From the NCBI GenBank assembly GCA_050948665.1, contig JBMNEH010000001.1, positions 1,488,001 to 1,552,000 of the forward strand: DNA of 64,000 bases, in the 5' to 3' direction. Position 1 is the stretch's first letter. The number at the start of each line of letters is the position of its first letter. The position numbers and the translations under genes are program-made. Under the pieces are notes generated by a model that saw only the letters and a program-made list of their open reading frames with translations, had not been told where the DNA came from and ran no database searches. Source of the DNA: JBMNEH01 sp050948665. GTDB taxonomy: Bacteria > Bacillota > Clostridia > Christensenellales > UMGS416. Positions 44,284-52,779 of this stretch are shown here, in pieces.

Positions 44284-47268
44284 TCAGTGATTCGTGCCGA
44301 AGATGTTCCGAACAACCTCACTGAAACCATTCAGCCACTGATTGTTGTTCTTCGTGTTGACGCAGGTAATGCTGCCGGTGGGATTCTGTGCTGTCAGCGC
44401 AGCGCTGCCGCCGTTATTGGCAGAATAGCGCCAGCTCCAGCCGGCGTTCTCACTGATGGTGTAAGTACCGATGGGCAATTCAACAAGCGTTTCCGTGCTG
44501 TTGCCCCATACAGTCACTTCGGAATACTTCTCACCATCCTTGAGAACATCAAACACATAGGACTCGTTATCTGCGCCGCCCTGTTTAGTAATGCTCAGCG
44601 TGCAGGTCTGGATGTGGATCAGGAACGCAGGAGTACCGGGCGTTGCCGGGTTCTCCCAACCGCAGGCGGTGGTGCAATCCTGATGTACGAACGTGGTGTG
44701 CTCGTTCACATTTTCCGTCCCGATCTTGACCGTAGCCGAAACAGGAACATCCTGCTTGGTGTACTTGCCGCCTTCAAGCTTGCTTTCATCCGGCGTGTAG
44801 GTGATATCCAACGTCGGCTTTGTGCCGATCATTTGAACACCATCGTCCGTTGAATACTTGCCTCCGTTTTTCCACTTTTCAGAATTGGCAACATAATTGC
44901 TGCTGTAATCGTTGTTTGCGGGCACGGTCTCGCCGTAGTAGGCGGTGGAATCCTTGAATGTCAGCTCCGGTTTGAAGACGTAGATGTTAGCGGCAGGGGT
45001 GTTTTCACCGAATTTTTCCGTTGCCGGTGTGCCCGCGCTGCCCGTTGAACCGGTAGTTTTGGGCGTTACGGTGACTTTGATGGTGTAGGTCGTATCGTCG
45101 GTCAGAGCTTTCAGGCCGTCAGCCGGAATCGCGTTACCATCTTTGTCCTTGACCGTAACGGTGATATCGACGTATTCGGTCTGCCAGGGTTCAAGGCCCC
45201 AGGGCTTTGTCGTATCGCTGGCTTTGCTGAGATCAAGCGCCACACCGCCGACCTTGACGGTCGCGCCGTTTTTGAGCTGCTCAGCGGTGACTTCGCCCTT
45301 GAGGTAGACATTCTTGTCCTTAGCCGTGACGGTCACATCCTGAATGGGGACGTTGACGGTGGGTCTGTCAAAGGTCAAAAGCGGATTCTCAGCAGTATTG
45401 TTCTCATAAATACCGGCACTGGTGTTGGTGTACACTTCGTTGCCTCCCAGGAAGCCCGCCTTGGGCTGTACCTTGAAGCTGATGACCAGCTTGTGGCCGC
45501 GATAGGTCGTATTGCCATTCTCTGTCACCGTGCCGACGTAGTTCTCGGAGAAGTTAAAGCCGGTGACGCTCACCTGATCGCCGCTGATGGATGCCGTCGC
45601 GCCCATTGTGCTGTTGTTATTGCTCCAGGTGTAGTCGTCGTTAGCGTTCTTTCCGGTGCAGGCATAGGTCTCCACTGTGATATTCGCCGCCGTCGTTCCA
45701 GCCGGGAGCGTGAACTGCGGGGAGATGATGTCCTTCACAACAGCATCGGAGGTCAGAGTGGAAGTCGTACCGCCGGTTTCGATCTGGTCGGAAATCTGCT
45801 GGAAGATGCTGTTCAGCGTTCCAGCATCCGCAGCGGAAAGATAATAACTGGGAGACTGCGGCGTTCCGTTGTTGGAGGAAACCTGCTGCATGAACCAGTT
45901 GGCCTTCTCCGTTTCGTTTCCGTTCTGATTGCCTGCGCTGGTCGCGTCCGCACCAGGGAATATGCCAATGCTGTATACTGTTGCTCCATAGGTGTTTTTT
46001 GCAGTCTCAGCCTGAGTAATCGCACTGTTCGCCGTATTGGAATCATAACCGCTCCAACCAGGAACACCATCTGAAAATACAATTACGACACGATTCCGCG
46101 TTTCTCCCTCTGCTATGGGATTTGCACCGAAAATCCCGTTGCCCATCTCCAGGCCAAGATTTGTAAGCGTGCCGCCATCCGCAGAAAGAGTTCCGATGGA
46201 AGCACTAACATTGCCAACTCCCGTGGAGGTGTTCATATCCTGAAAGGCGTTCCCATATTGCCCTTGTGCGGCACTTCCGTATTTATATTGATTGCTGCCT
46301 ACAAAAACCTCTGTATTGCCGTAATTATAATTGGTGCCGTTATAGTATTGTCCACTCGCAAAGCCAACCACGGCAATACGGTGATTGACATTATCGGCAG
46401 GGGTACTGATGTCGCCATCTGCACCTGCCGCCTTTGCCGCGACGGCATTGGCGAATGTAGTTGCTGCATTCTTTAGAGCATTCAGCCTCGTGCCGCCAGC
46501 ACTACTGCTATAATCCCTGCGATAAAACTGCGTGTCAGGACTGCTCCCATCCCCAAACGACTCTTCTATAACCGTTGTGACTCCATTCAGAGTATAGGAA
46601 TAGGTGTACTTCTTTACGGACTGATAGAGAGGAGCATATTGCCCAAAGTTTGGAATGCTACTGTCTCCGGTCGTATAGAGGATTTGCTGACCATCCATCG
46701 TATACCAGTATTCATCAGCGGAAAAGAGATGTCCTTCTCTCCTCACTGCGACGGACTTATACTCTCCTGAAACCAGACAGTACAGGCTGTTTTGATTATC
46801 ATAGTATTTCCTGTTGCTCCAGCCGGAAATAGCGGTATATACCATCTTCTGTTCTACGGAAACGGTAATATACTCGTTATTATTCAGCTTGTGCCACAGG
46901 TTCTCGCTGCCACCATTGTGCCTGAGCGGATAATACTCGTCATTATGATAGTTGCGACTGTTATATCCTCCGGTTCGGTATGCCGTGTATGTATAGCCAC
47001 CTATCGGGTCGTTCATCGAGCCAGACTGGTCGATAACAAGAACAATATCAGTGGGGATATCCGTTTTCTGCTCCGTAATGACCGTAGAGCCGGTGGCGAA
47101 GGCTTCCAGCATGATGGTGTAGGAACCGTCAGCGTTGGCTGCCGCCGTCTTGCTGATCTTCATGCCACTGTCGGGCTCATTGTCCGCATAGGCTCTCGTG
47201 CCGGGCACGATCAGCGCGCAGAAAAGAGACAGGCACAAAAGCAGCGATAGAATCTTCGTCTTTTTCAT
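44284..47268 (-). CDS. large VWA-domain adhesin of the fibre locus
   Basis: A 994-residue exported protein with a Sec signal ending near AYA (residue 28). The von Willebrand A domain starts at about residue 72 with an intact MIDAS motif, DIVLVIDQSGSMND (Asp80, Ser82, Ser84), a large insertion (about 90-230) and later VVIVFSDGVPGW. Beta-sandwich and CnaB-like repeats follow (VTVKDKDGNAIPADGLKALT; ITKQGGADNESYVFDVLKDG). There is no LPxTG-like signal or hydrophobic tail: the protein ends NGFSEVVRNIFGTNH. It may therefore be attached through another subunit, as a tip adhesin. Confidence 0.85.
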   Translation of the reverse strand: MKKTKILSLLLCLSLFCALIVPGTRAYADNEPDSGMKISKTAAANADGSYTIMLEAFATGSTVITEQKTDIPTDIVLVIDQSGSMNDPIGGYTYTAYRTGGYNSRNYHNDEYYPLRHNGGSENLWHKLNNNEYITVSVEQKMVYTAISGWSNRKYYDNQNSLYCLVSGEYKSVAVRREGHLFSADEYWYTMDGQQILYTTGDSSIPNFGQYAPLYQSVKKYTYSYTLNGVTTVIEESFGDGSSPDTQFYRRDYSSSAGGTRLNALKNAATTFANAVAAKAAGADGDISTPADNVNHRIAVVGFASGQYYNGTNYNYGNTEVFVGSNQYKYGSAAQGQYGNAFQDMNTSTGVGNVSASIGTLSADGGTLTNLGLEMGNGIFGANPIAEGETRNRVVIVFSDGVPGWSGYDSNTANSAITQAETAKNTYGATVYSIGIFPGADATSAGNQNGNETEKANWFMQQVSSNNGTPQSPSYYLSAADAGTLNSIFQQISDQIETGGTTSTLTSDAVVKDIISPQFTLPAGTTAANITVETYACTGKNANDDYTWSNNNSTMGATASISGDQVSVTGFNFSENYVGTVTENGNTTYRGHKLVISFKVQPKAGFLGGNEVYTNTSAGIYENNTAENPLLTFDRPTVNVPIQDVTVTAKDKNVYLKGEVTAEQLKNGATVKVGGVALDLSKASDTTKPWGLEPWQTEYVDITVTVKDKDGNAIPADGLKALTDDTTYTIKVTVTPKTTGSTGSAGTPATEKFGENTPAANIYVFKPELTFKDSTAYYGETVPANNDYSSNYVANSEKWKNGGKYSTDDGVQMIGTKPTLDITYTPDESKLEGGKYTKQDVPVSATVKIGTENVNEHTTFVHQDCTTACGWENPATPGTPAFLIHIQTCTLSITKQGGADNESYVFDVLKDGEKYSEVTVWGNSTETLVELPIGTYTISENAGWSWRYSANNGGSAALTAQNPTGSITCVNTKNNNQWLNGFSEVVRNIFGTNH

Positions 47269-47279
47269 TCTCTGCCTCC

Positions 47280-47963
47280 TTAATTGCCGCCGGTGACGGG
47301 TTCGCCAAAGGGCGCAACATTGGTATAGTTCACCGTAGGACGGTAAATCTCACTCTCCACGGGAGGTTCGGATTCCTCAATAACGATGGCGGGCAAGGGC
47401 GCGGGCATCAGCGAGTCCATGTACGCCTCCACCTGTGCGACCTGCTCCTCCGACAAAGACTTCAGTACATCCTCCGGGGTTGCCTTGATAATAGCCTCGA
47501 TCTCCTCCAGCGTCTGGCAGGCCATAAGCCGGTCAAACAGGTGGCAGGGACATTTGCAATCCTCGCCGGTGCAGCCCTCTGTGCAGGTATCGATATGCTT
47601 GGAAGCATTAGATACGGGCTTCACATACAGCGGGCAGCCCTCCTTATGCGTCTCGCCCTCGGCTGCGCCGCAGGTGCATTCCTTGGGAGCCTCAGTCTCG
47701 GCAGGCTTCTCCGTTTCCGCAGGCTTTTCCGTCTCGGAAGGCTTCTCGGTTTCGGAGGGCACGGGGGTCTCCGTCGGCTTGGGCCCCTCCGTGGGTGTTG
47801 GCGTTTCCGTTACCTCCGGCGTGGGAGTCTGGGTTTCTTCCGTGACCGTAAGCTCGCCGTTTGTAGCGGCCTGATCGGTAGAAAGCGCCAGCGTGCCGGG
47901 AAGCACTACTCCGATAACCAACACAAGGCTGACAATCAGTGCGAATCCTTTTTTGTTCTTCAT
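47280..47963 (-). CDS. exported Pro/Thr/Glu-rich linker protein with cysteine cluster
   Basis: A 227-residue exported protein. The N-terminus ends VVLPGTLALSTDQAATNGEL, which also fits the SipW-cognate signal pattern (G-T-L-A ... D-x-A-x-N). It is followed by about 60 residues of PTP/ETP/SETEKP repeats, a cysteine-rich segment (CTCGAAEGETHKEGC ... CTEGCTGEDCKCPCH) and a helical acidic region. The repeats are wall-spanning in character; the cysteines may bind metal or form disulfides. It is encoded directly upstream of the VWA adhesin with 11 bases between. Confidence 0.65.
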   Translation of the reverse strand: MKNKKGFALIVSLVLVIGVVLPGTLALSTDQAATNGELTVTEETQTPTPEVTETPTPTEGPKPTETPVPSETEKPSETEKPAETEKPAETEAPKECTCGAAEGETHKEGCPLYVKPVSNASKHIDTCTEGCTGEDCKCPCHLFDRLMACQTLEEIEAIIKATPEDVLKSLSEEQVAQVEAYMDSLMPAPLPAIVIEESEPPVESEIYRPTVNYTNVAPFGEPVTGGN

Positions 47964-47975
47964 AGCGCTGCCTCC

Positions 47976-48527
47976 TTACGAATTGGGCCAACCCTTGGCG
48001 TCCATAACGGTATCGCCGTTGTTGGCGGTCTGCACGGCCTGGGCGGAAACATCCACCGTTGCCGTGGCGTTCTGGTACTCGTTGCCCATGTCGGGCTTAA
48101 ATGTTACAGCGGTGAAGATGGGCGCGGTGACTTCTCCGGGCTTCAGGGGCTTGGAATAATAATAGTAGCCGTCCTTTTCCGTCCAGTCGGCGGTGTTGAG
48201 CGTCAGCTCCACCAGACCGGTATCCGGCGTACCCTCGCCCTGAAGCTGGATGTTCTTTTCGACCTTTACCCGTATCCATGCGTCAGATGCACCGGTGTTT
48301 TTCACCTCCGCGATCTTGGTGACGGCGGCATTGGGCATCACGCCGGTCAGGTTTTCAAAGGGCTTGGTTTTCTCCATGTCCGCCCATTCCTGCACGGCGA
48401 TTTCCACGCCGCCGGTGGTGATGACGTTATGCGCCTTCCCCTCGGAGGTGAAGTACGCAAGGGTTCCTGCGGCAAGCGTGGCGATACAGATCGCCAGCAC
48501 CGACAGAATCAAGAGTTTTCGCTTCAT
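47976..48527 (-). CDS. SipW-cognate exported TasA/CalY-like protein (subunit D)
   Basis: A 183-residue protein with a SipW-type signal (MKRKLLILSVLAICIATLAA-GTLAYFTSEGKAHN). The mature beta-sandwich domain shows VEIAVQEWAD, then VTKIAEVKNTGASDAWIRVK, a motif shared with TasA/CalY-family fibre subunits, and DGYYYYSKPLKPGE. It is separated from subunit C by a 197-base gap holding a large hairpin, so its level may differ from the upstream subunits. Confidence 0.78.
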   Translation of the reverse strand: MKRKLLILSVLAICIATLAAGTLAYFTSEGKAHNVITTGGVEIAVQEWADMEKTKPFENLTGVMPNAAVTKIAEVKNTGASDAWIRVKVEKNIQLQGEGTPDTGLVELTLNTADWTEKDGYYYYSKPLKPGEVTAPIFTAVTFKPDMGNEYQNATATVDVSAQAVQTANNGDTVMDAKGWPNS

Positions 48528-48607
48528 AGTCCTTAACTCCTCTCAAGCTGGTTTTTGCCATATCACCCATAAGGGATATGAAAGCAGGTTTCTATGATCG
48601 TGTCAGA

Positions 48608-48648
48608 CCATATGAGAACATCCGGTCTTGCCGGGTGCTCTCATATGG
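48608..48648. terminator. large inverted repeat inside the cargo operon
   Basis: CCATATGAGA and TCTCATATGG form a 10-bp stem enclosing a smaller CCGG/CCGG hairpin. It lies between subunits C and D. There is no strong U-run on the minus strand, so partial termination or mRNA processing that changes subunit ratio is plausible. Confidence 0.45.
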
Positions 48649-48724
48649 CCTGCACCCCGAAGGGTACAGACCACATAGGTGGAGGGGAATAGCACAGCCA
48701 ATTGCAAAGCTGTGCTAAATTAGA

Positions 48725-49519
48725 TTACTGCCAGTTGGAAGCGGGAGTACCCCAGGGATTGTAGTTGGCACCGAAAGCGGCCTCCATAGCGGCGGCAGCA
48801 TTGTCAAAGCCCTCGGCCTGGCAGGCAACGGCGAACACGGGGCAGGAAACGCTGTTCCAATCCCAACCATCGTCCAGAGTAACTTCCTTGCCAAAGGCGT
48901 AGCACTTGCCGTCCTTGATGTCGAAGGTCTTATCAAGGTAAACGCCCTGCACGAACTGCTCGGTAGTGGCATTGGCGTCAACAGGCTGATAGTAATCCGC
49001 GAAGTAGACATTGTACTTGATGTCATCGATGGTAGTCTCGAAGTAATTCCACTTGTTACCATGCTTCCAGTTCCATTCAACGTCATAAGTAGAGATAACA
49101 TTGCCGTCAACGACCTTGTTGCCAAAATTGAAGTGCAGAACGTTCATGCCGGCATTGAAGGTTTCATAGCCATCGTCAAGCGCGGAGGGGATGGCAAAGT
49201 AGGCACGGATATAAGCCTTCTCAGAACCGGTGTTCTTGATGGTGACCATCTTGTCCACATAGTTCTTGGCAATAGGCATACCATACTCGTCCTTATCGCC
49301 TTGGGCAGAGCCGACGATTGGGTACAGCTTCTTGTTCTGCTCAAAAGGCACAAGGCCGTTCTCGCCGCGCTGCTGCTCGATCAGCTCGATTTTTACATTT
49401 CCGACTGCAAACGTGTTGGTGGCTTGATCGGTGTCGGTGAAGTAAGCCAGAGATGCGCCCACGATGGCAATCGCTACGAGAGCAACACACAGGAAGATGG
49501 CGGTAAGTTTCTTTTTCAT
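48725..49519 (-). CDS. SipW-cognate exported TasA/CalY-like protein (subunit C)
   Basis: A 264-residue protein, the largest of the signal-matched set. The signal region is MKKKLTAIFLCVALVAIAIV-GASLAYFTDTDQATNTFAVG, the textbook SipW-cognate sequence. The mature domain includes VKIELIEQQRGENG, VDKMVTIKNTGSEKAYIRAY and an aspartate/tryptophan-rich C-terminal half (LDDGWDWNSVSCPVFAVACQ) with two cysteines. A major fibre subunit is likely given its size and position. Confidence 0.8.
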   Translation of the reverse strand: MKKKLTAIFLCVALVAIAIVGASLAYFTDTDQATNTFAVGNVKIELIEQQRGENGLVPFEQNKKLYPIVGSAQGDKDEYGMPIAKNYVDKMVTIKNTGSEKAYIRAYFAIPSALDDGYETFNAGMNVLHFNFGNKVVDGNVISTYDVEWNWKHGNKWNYFETTIDDIKYNVYFADYYQPVDANATTEQFVQGVYLDKTFDIKDGKCYAFGKEVTLDDGWDWNSVSCPVFAVACQAEGFDNAAAAMEAAFGANYNPWGTPASNWQ

Positions 49520-49579
49520 GCACTTTTACTCCTTAGTAAGTATCTGGTATCGTTTCTGCGCCCATGCGCAGAGGGTTGC

Positions 49580-50140
49580 TTAGGGGTTGGTGGGGTTCAC
49601 GTTTGCCCATGCTTCAGCAGCGGTAAATTCCGTTGTGGCGTTCTTGTGAAGCTGAGAAGCGTAAGCGGTAACGGTCAGCTTCGGCAGCGTTTCCGTTGTA
49701 AGGCCATCCATCATCGCCTTGGTGACTTCGCCCTTGACAGTGACCTGATCGCCCTTCAGTACGCTGTAGGCTGTGCCGATATCGGCGGTCTGAACCTTAC
49801 GGTAGTAGACATTGGTTTCACCGGGAACCAACGTCCAGCCTTCAGCCATCTCATAAGTCAGGAAGGTATCGAAGTTCTGGGACTTCTCAAGCTTCACAAA
49901 CAGGAAGCACTCTTCGGAGCCAGCCAGGACAGTCGCCTTGGGGTTCTTGCTGATGGTGTAGCCCGGAATCATTTTGTACTCCGTGCCGGTGGTCTCTTTC
50001 AGCTCGACCTTGATGTCGCTGGTGGTAAAGGTATTCGTTACCACATCAGACTTCGCGGTCAGCCATGCCAACGTACCTGCTACAACGCCAACGACCAGTA
50101 GAGTCAGCGCCAGAACCAGCGCCAAACCTTTCTTCTTCAT
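49580..50140 (-). CDS. SipW-cognate exported TasA/CalY-like protein (subunit B)
   Basis: A 186-residue protein with the signal MKKKGLALVLALTLLVVGVV-AGTLAWLTAKSDVVTNTF. The mature domain contains IKVELKETTGTEYKMIPG, NPKATVLAGSEECFLFVKLE and ends in AAEAWANVNPTNP. It resembles subunit A over the PG-x-T-x-x-K-x-P segment, so the two are probably paralogues. GGAGGAAAAC precedes its ATG. Confidence 0.8.
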   Translation of the reverse strand: MKKKGLALVLALTLLVVGVVAGTLAWLTAKSDVVTNTFTTSDIKVELKETTGTEYKMIPGYTISKNPKATVLAGSEECFLFVKLEKSQNFDTFLTYEMAEGWTLVPGETNVYYRKVQTADIGTAYSVLKGDQVTVKGEVTKAMMDGLTTETLPKLTVTAYASQLHKNATTEFTAAEAWANVNPTNP

Positions 50141-50244
50141 GTTGTTTTCCTCCTTTCTTCGGGTATTTGCGATTGGGTTTTTATTTCAACAGACAGCAGA
50201 ATCCATACGCTCCCCCTCATCTGTTGGAATCGTGCGTGATGTTT

Positions 50245-50886
50245 TTAATCAAAGGCATCCCAAGCAGCTTCTGCGTTGGCAAAGCCGTCAGCCTGAATGG
50301 CGTAAGCATTGACGGTGATGGTCATGCCCTCGATGGTTGCAAGCTGCTCATTCGTGATAGTGCCGGGAACGGTGATGGAATCAAACAGAGCGTCCAGAGC
50401 GACATCAGCAGTGGGAGCACCAACAGTCTCTTTGTACCAGAACTCGTAGGTACGGGTGTCTGCGGTCGCATCCTTGGTGTTGTCCTTGTAAATCCAGTTG
50501 GTAGAATCATAGCCGTTGAAGATGCTGGTCAGGTCTGCACCGGTGGGAGCGAAGATAGCATCCAGAGCACTGGCCTTGCTGAAGGTGACAGTCATCTTGA
50601 CATAGCTGGGTTCGCTGCCTTTAAGAACAGTGACCATCGGATCCTTGTTATAGGTGTGACCCGGCAGCAGCTTATAGCTGTTTTCTTTGACGCGATCAGC
50701 GCCCTCGACCAGAGTACCGTCAGCATTTGCCTTGGCTTCGTCCAGCTTGATTGCTACGGAGCCAACCGTGAATGTGTTCACGACCTCATCGGTAGAGGTC
50801 AGATAGGCCATTGTTCCGAACACTGTGGCGATCACGAGGACAACTGCGCACAGTGTCAGAAGCAGAGCTTTGCTTCTTGTTTTCAT
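50245..50886 (-). CDS. SipW-cognate exported TasA/CalY-like protein (subunit A)
   Basis: A 213-residue protein. The start at 50886 (MKTRSKALLLTLCAVVLVIA) follows GAGGAGGAACATCA; an in-frame ATG at 50940 would add 18 residues overlapping the signal-peptidase stop. The signal ends GTMAYLTSTDEVVNTFTVGS. The mature domain has VAIKLDEAKANADGTL, LLPGHTYNKDPMVTVLKGSE and ends in NAEAAWDAFD, like subunit B. It is the first substrate gene after the peptidase. Confidence 0.8.
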   Translation of the reverse strand: MKTRSKALLLTLCAVVLVIATVFGTMAYLTSTDEVVNTFTVGSVAIKLDEAKANADGTLVEGADRVKENSYKLLPGHTYNKDPMVTVLKGSEPSYVKMTVTFSKASALDAIFAPTGADLTSIFNGYDSTNWIYKDNTKDATADTRTYEFWYKETVGAPTADVALDALFDSITVPGTITNEQLATIEGMTITVNAYAIQADGFANAEAAWDAFD

Positions 50887-50942
50887 TGATGTTCCTCCTC
50901 GAATGATTTTATATAGGGAGCCTTGCGGCATTGCCCTCAATG

Positions 50943-51680
50943 TTACTGCTGAGCAGAAACTTCTTCGCTCAGCTGCTTCATGTGCTTGCGGATCGTCTGG
51001 TATTCTCCTCTCGTGAGGGGGCCTTCCGCCAGCCGCGCATCCAGCTCCTGAAGTTCTTCTTCCGAAAGTAGCGTTTCCGCCACCTTTCTCAGCCGTTCCG
51101 TCCGTTCTGCGGGTACGGGTTCGTCCGGGTCATGCTTGCCAGCGCTCTTTTTCCGTTTCTTCTTTTTCTCTTCGTCCTTGTCGCTGGCAAAGACGTCCGG
51201 GAGAAAGACCAGAAGCAGTAGCACCGCGCCGCCGGAGATGGCAATATACATTCCGGGCGGGTGCTGAATGTAATCTGCAACATAGCCGAGATACGGGATG
51301 GAGAAGATCGGCGTGCCGATCACGTTCTTATAGTGGACAAGACTGCCGTCCTCGGCTTCGTTGGCGTCGCCCTTGGTGCGGAAGCGGATCACGGTGGGGT
51401 CTTCCTCGTCCGGGACGATACCCACGACGCGGTGCGTGGCCACAGTATTCTCGTCCAGCATGAACGTGATGGGCTGTCCATCTGTTATGGTGTAGGGGTC
51501 AACCTTTTTCACATAAATCAGCGAACCGGTGTGATAGGTCGGCTCCATGGAGCCGGATAGCACGGTGAATACCTGCAATCCCACGACCCTCGCGCCAACC
51601 AGCAGGAGCGCCAGGAGCACCACCAGCGCGACCAGGATACTGCTGAGCACGTTCCAGATTTTCTTGAGCGAGTTATTCAT
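50943..51680 (-). CDS. sipW: SipW-type signal peptidase I with long cytoplasmic tail
   Basis: A 245-residue ER-type (S26B) signal peptidase. An N-terminal membrane segment (about 12-32) precedes the catalytic serine Ser44 in VLSGSMEPTY. The base is His83 in ATHRVVGI, in place of the lysine of ordinary bacterial peptidases, as in Bacillus SipW. A second membrane segment (about 145-163) is followed by an unusual charged tail of about 80 residues (KDEEKKKKRKKSAGK, then a helical Glu/Arg-rich part). It would process the TasA-like subunits encoded just downstream. It overlaps the regulator gene by 4 bases. Confidence 0.9.
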   Translation of the reverse strand: MNNSLKKIWNVLSSILVALVVLLALLLVGARVVGLQVFTVLSGSMEPTYHTGSLIYVKKVDPYTITDGQPITFMLDENTVATHRVVGIVPDEEDPTVIRFRTKGDANEAEDGSLVHYKNVIGTPIFSIPYLGYVADYIQHPPGMYIAISGGAVLLLLVFLPDVFASDKDEEKKKKRKKSAGKHDPDEPVPAERTERLRKVAETLLSEEELQELDARLAEGPLTRGEYQTIRKHMKQLSEEVSAQQ

Positions 51681-52291
51681 AAAGCTTCTTTCTTATCCTC
51701 TTCTTCTAAAACTTCAGCCCTGACGTTTGGCACAACAAAGCTATAAATCTGTTCAAAAGCCCATTGGGTCGTCTCCTCACTGTTTTCCATCTCGCCGTTC
51801 ATAACTCTGGAGGCAAAGAACAGCATTGTGGAGAAGACCTGATGAATGAGCATGTCCATGTATGTGCCGGGCTTGAAGGACTTGCTCGCCTTCTCGATCA
51901 GCGGCTTAAAACATGCAAGATGCGTTTCGTATGCATGAGCACGGCAGCTTGCGGAATAATAGTACCGAATGTAGAAGATACAATCGGCAGGCTCATTCAG
52001 GATGAAGTCCCAGCTTCTCTTCCAGAGGATATAGGCCCGCTCTTTCCACGAGAGTCCCGGCATGTGCATAACAGGAAGCGTCTTTTGCAGAAGGTTGGCA
52101 AAGTTCACATCTTCCATGTGAAGTGCCGCGCTGAGCAGGTCATCTTTGCCGGAGAAACACTTATAAATATATGCCTCGTTCAGCTTCGCTTCGGATGCAA
52201 TGGCTTTGGTAGTGGTTTTCTCCAGGCCATCCCGCGCTACGACGCGAACTGCGCTGTCTATGAAGACCTGCCGCATCTCTTGTACTTCCAA
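51677..52291 (-). CDS. TetR/AcrR-family regulator of the fibre operon
   Basis: A regulator of about 204 residues at the head of the cargo operon. The N-terminal TetR helix-turn-helix reads RVVARDGLEKTTTKAIASEA ... YIYKCFSGKDDLLSAA. The C-terminal half is an all-helical ligand or dimer domain. The start is uncertain: a TTG at 52291 has AGAGG at the right distance, a GTG at 52297 is too close, and an ATG at 52276 is also possible. Translational coupling to sipW suggests that it controls the whole surface locus, including itself. Confidence 0.82.
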   Translation of the reverse strand: MEVQEMRQVFIDSAVRVVARDGLEKTTTKAIASEAKLNEAYIYKCFSGKDDLLSAALHMEDVNFANLLQKTLPVMHMPGLSWKERAYILWKRSWDFILNEPADCIFYIRYYYSASCRAHAYETHLACFKPLIEKASKSFKPGTYMDMLIHQVFSTMLFFASRVMNGEMENSEETTQWAFEQIYSFVVPNVRAEVLEEEDKKEAL

Positions 52292-52297
52292 CTGCAC

Positions 52298-52779
52298 ACC
52301 TCTTTCTGGAAAATAAGTGGGTACTTATCCTGTCCGGGAAAAGAAAGCAGAACATCAGCACGCGCCGATTGATCTGCTGGTTTTGGCGAAAAATCATCGT
52401 GGAGTTCATCACTCGACGGACAGACGGGAATTCAATCCACGATCCGAAACTTCACATCAAACCTCCTTCATATCAAAAAAGCCTTGGGATTCGGTGCTTC
52501 GTGGAGTTCATCACTCCATGACCCTTACGCCCTATAATATTTTTAACAGATTATAGCACTTAGCTCGGTAAAAATCAATAGGAAGAAGTGAATTTACAGC
52601 AGTTTTTGAAAAAAGAAATCGGGGCATGGGTGTGAACTTGAAATTTTGTGCCCGATTCCTGCTGCTGACACGTTCGACTGACGGTTTATCGCAGTCAAAT
52701 GCGCAGTCCGAAACAGCTTGGTGCTGTTGGTAGAATGTGAGTTGCCACAACGTTTTCAAAAAATTAGGAGGTTCTCAAG
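52298..52779. other. 482-base gap before the tyrosine integrase with 18-bp direct repeats
   Basis: No gene is credible. TCGTGGAGTTCATCACTC occurs at 52397-52414 and again at 52499-52516, and a near-copy in inverse orientation lies at 57816-57835 after the integrase. CGCAGTCAAA near 52691 also recurs near 57737. These are likely integrase-related sites or the promoter/operator region of the cargo operon. Confidence 0.5.
52397..52516. repeat. pair of 18-bp direct repeats, with an inverted near-copy at 57816-57835
   Basis: Two perfect copies spaced 102 bp apart. The third copy, reverse-complemented, reads TCGTGGAGTTTGTCACTCCA and matches the second copy at 18 of 20 positions. They bracket the disrupted tyrosine integrase. 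Confidence 0.6.

Noticed and set aside
47541..48536. 331-codon plus-strand open frame
   Set aside because: Antisense to the linker and subunit D genes; low-complexity Gly/Arg/Leu content from the mirrored repeats.
49061..50101. 346-codon plus-strand open frame
   Set aside because: Antisense to two SipW-cognate subunits, which have clear signal peptides and ribosome sites.
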